Origin: Thiotrichaceae bacterium
Lineage (GTDB): Bacteria; Pseudomonadota; Gammaproteobacteria; Thiotrichales; Thiotrichaceae
Length of the DNA stretch: 5,717 nt
Assembly (NCBI GenBank): GCA_027008885.1
Contig: JALVDQ010000016.1
Coordinates: forward strand, 1 to 5,717
Direction: 5' to 3'
A program made the translations under genes and the position numbers. This document shows, in pieces, positions 5,569-5,717 of this stretch. The notes beneath the pieces are model-generated. The model was not told where the DNA came from and searched no databases. It worked only from the letters and a program-made list of their open reading frames with translations. Numbering within the stretch: position 1 is the stretch's first letter; every line of letters starts with the position of its first letter.

Positions 5569-5717
5569 CAAGCTCAAAAAATAACCAGAAATTCAATATT
5601 TATATTATATTTCAGCTAGTTATGGTAAAATATCACAAATTAACAGCTTTCTGAAAAGACCATGAAGCCAGCATTTAAAGAAAATCCCAGTGAATTTAAT
5701 CAACGGCTGATGTTCCC
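5551..5717 (+). mobile_element. Left end of a probable IS1182-like insertion sequence (partial)
   Basis: The right half of the palindrome (AGGAGCTTGTCCGAGAAC) would be the left terminal repeat. An AT-rich leader of about 90 bp follows, and then the transposase start at 5662. The element runs off the window, so its right end and target duplication cannot be checked. Confidence 0.5.
5662..5717 (+). CDS. Probable transposase, N-terminus only
   Basis: ATG at 5662 opens a frame of 18 codons reading MKPAFKENPSEFNQRLMF, then a partial proline codon at the window edge. The FNQRLMFP start resembles the N-termini of IS1182-family DDE transposases, in which a (L/M)FP motif precedes a conserved DLLP segment. 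That segment would lie outside the window. The IS-like terminal repeat about 95 bp upstream supports the call. The ribosome site is weak (GAAAAG), as is common for transposases. Only the beginning is visible, so whether the gene is intact is unknown. Confidence 0.5.
   Translation, partial: MKPAFKENPSEFNQRLMF

Overview
The window looks like a piece of a moderately AT-rich Gram-negative chromosome, most likely a gammaproteobacterium. The evidence is a textbook sigma-54 promoter with an NtrC-type enhancer, two lipobox lipoproteins, and dispersed palindromic repeats of the 'GGTTGGGTTA...TAACCCAAC' type. Such repeats are common in environmental gammaproteobacteria, for example methanotrophs and sulfur oxidisers. 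The genus cannot be read from the sequence.

Layout from left to right. Positions 1-105 hold the 3' end of an unidentified gene whose stop codon lies inside the first repeat. Positions 84-420 are two tandem copies of a 175-bp repeat unit that contains a long imperfect hairpin. A bidirectional intrinsic terminator (448-478) closes the minus-strand glutamine synthetase type III gene (glnN, 496-2670). Its upstream region holds a possible leader hairpin, a perfect -24/-12 sigma-54 promoter (2774-2788), a strong NtrC-like site (2893-2909) and two weaker, helically phased sites. Positions 2940-3285 contain no gene, only a degenerate IS-like end and small palindromes. A third repeat copy, with the tail of a fourth, follows at 3216-3420.

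The right half starts with two small tandem lipoprotein genes on the plus strand (3510-3782 and 3795-3965) that are paralogues of each other. They converge on a minus-strand integral-membrane di-iron hydroxylase of the sterol desaturase/fatty acid hydroxylase superfamily (3975-4922). Divergent from it is a plus-strand gene (5049-5516) for a 155-residue single-pass membrane protein with a methionine-rich heptad-repeat region. The window ends with a 36-bp palindrome made of two opposed IS-like ends (5533-5568) and the first 18 codons of a probable IS1182-like transposase.

The best-understood unit is glnN, whose control region predicts induction under nitrogen limitation through RpoN and NtrC. 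It sits between direct copies of the 175-bp repeat, so the whole regulated cassette could be lost or duplicated by recombination. The lipoprotein pair, the hydroxylase and the Met-rich coiled-coil protein show no obvious shared pathway. The most unusual items are the Met-rich coiled coil and the repeat-bounded glnN cassette.
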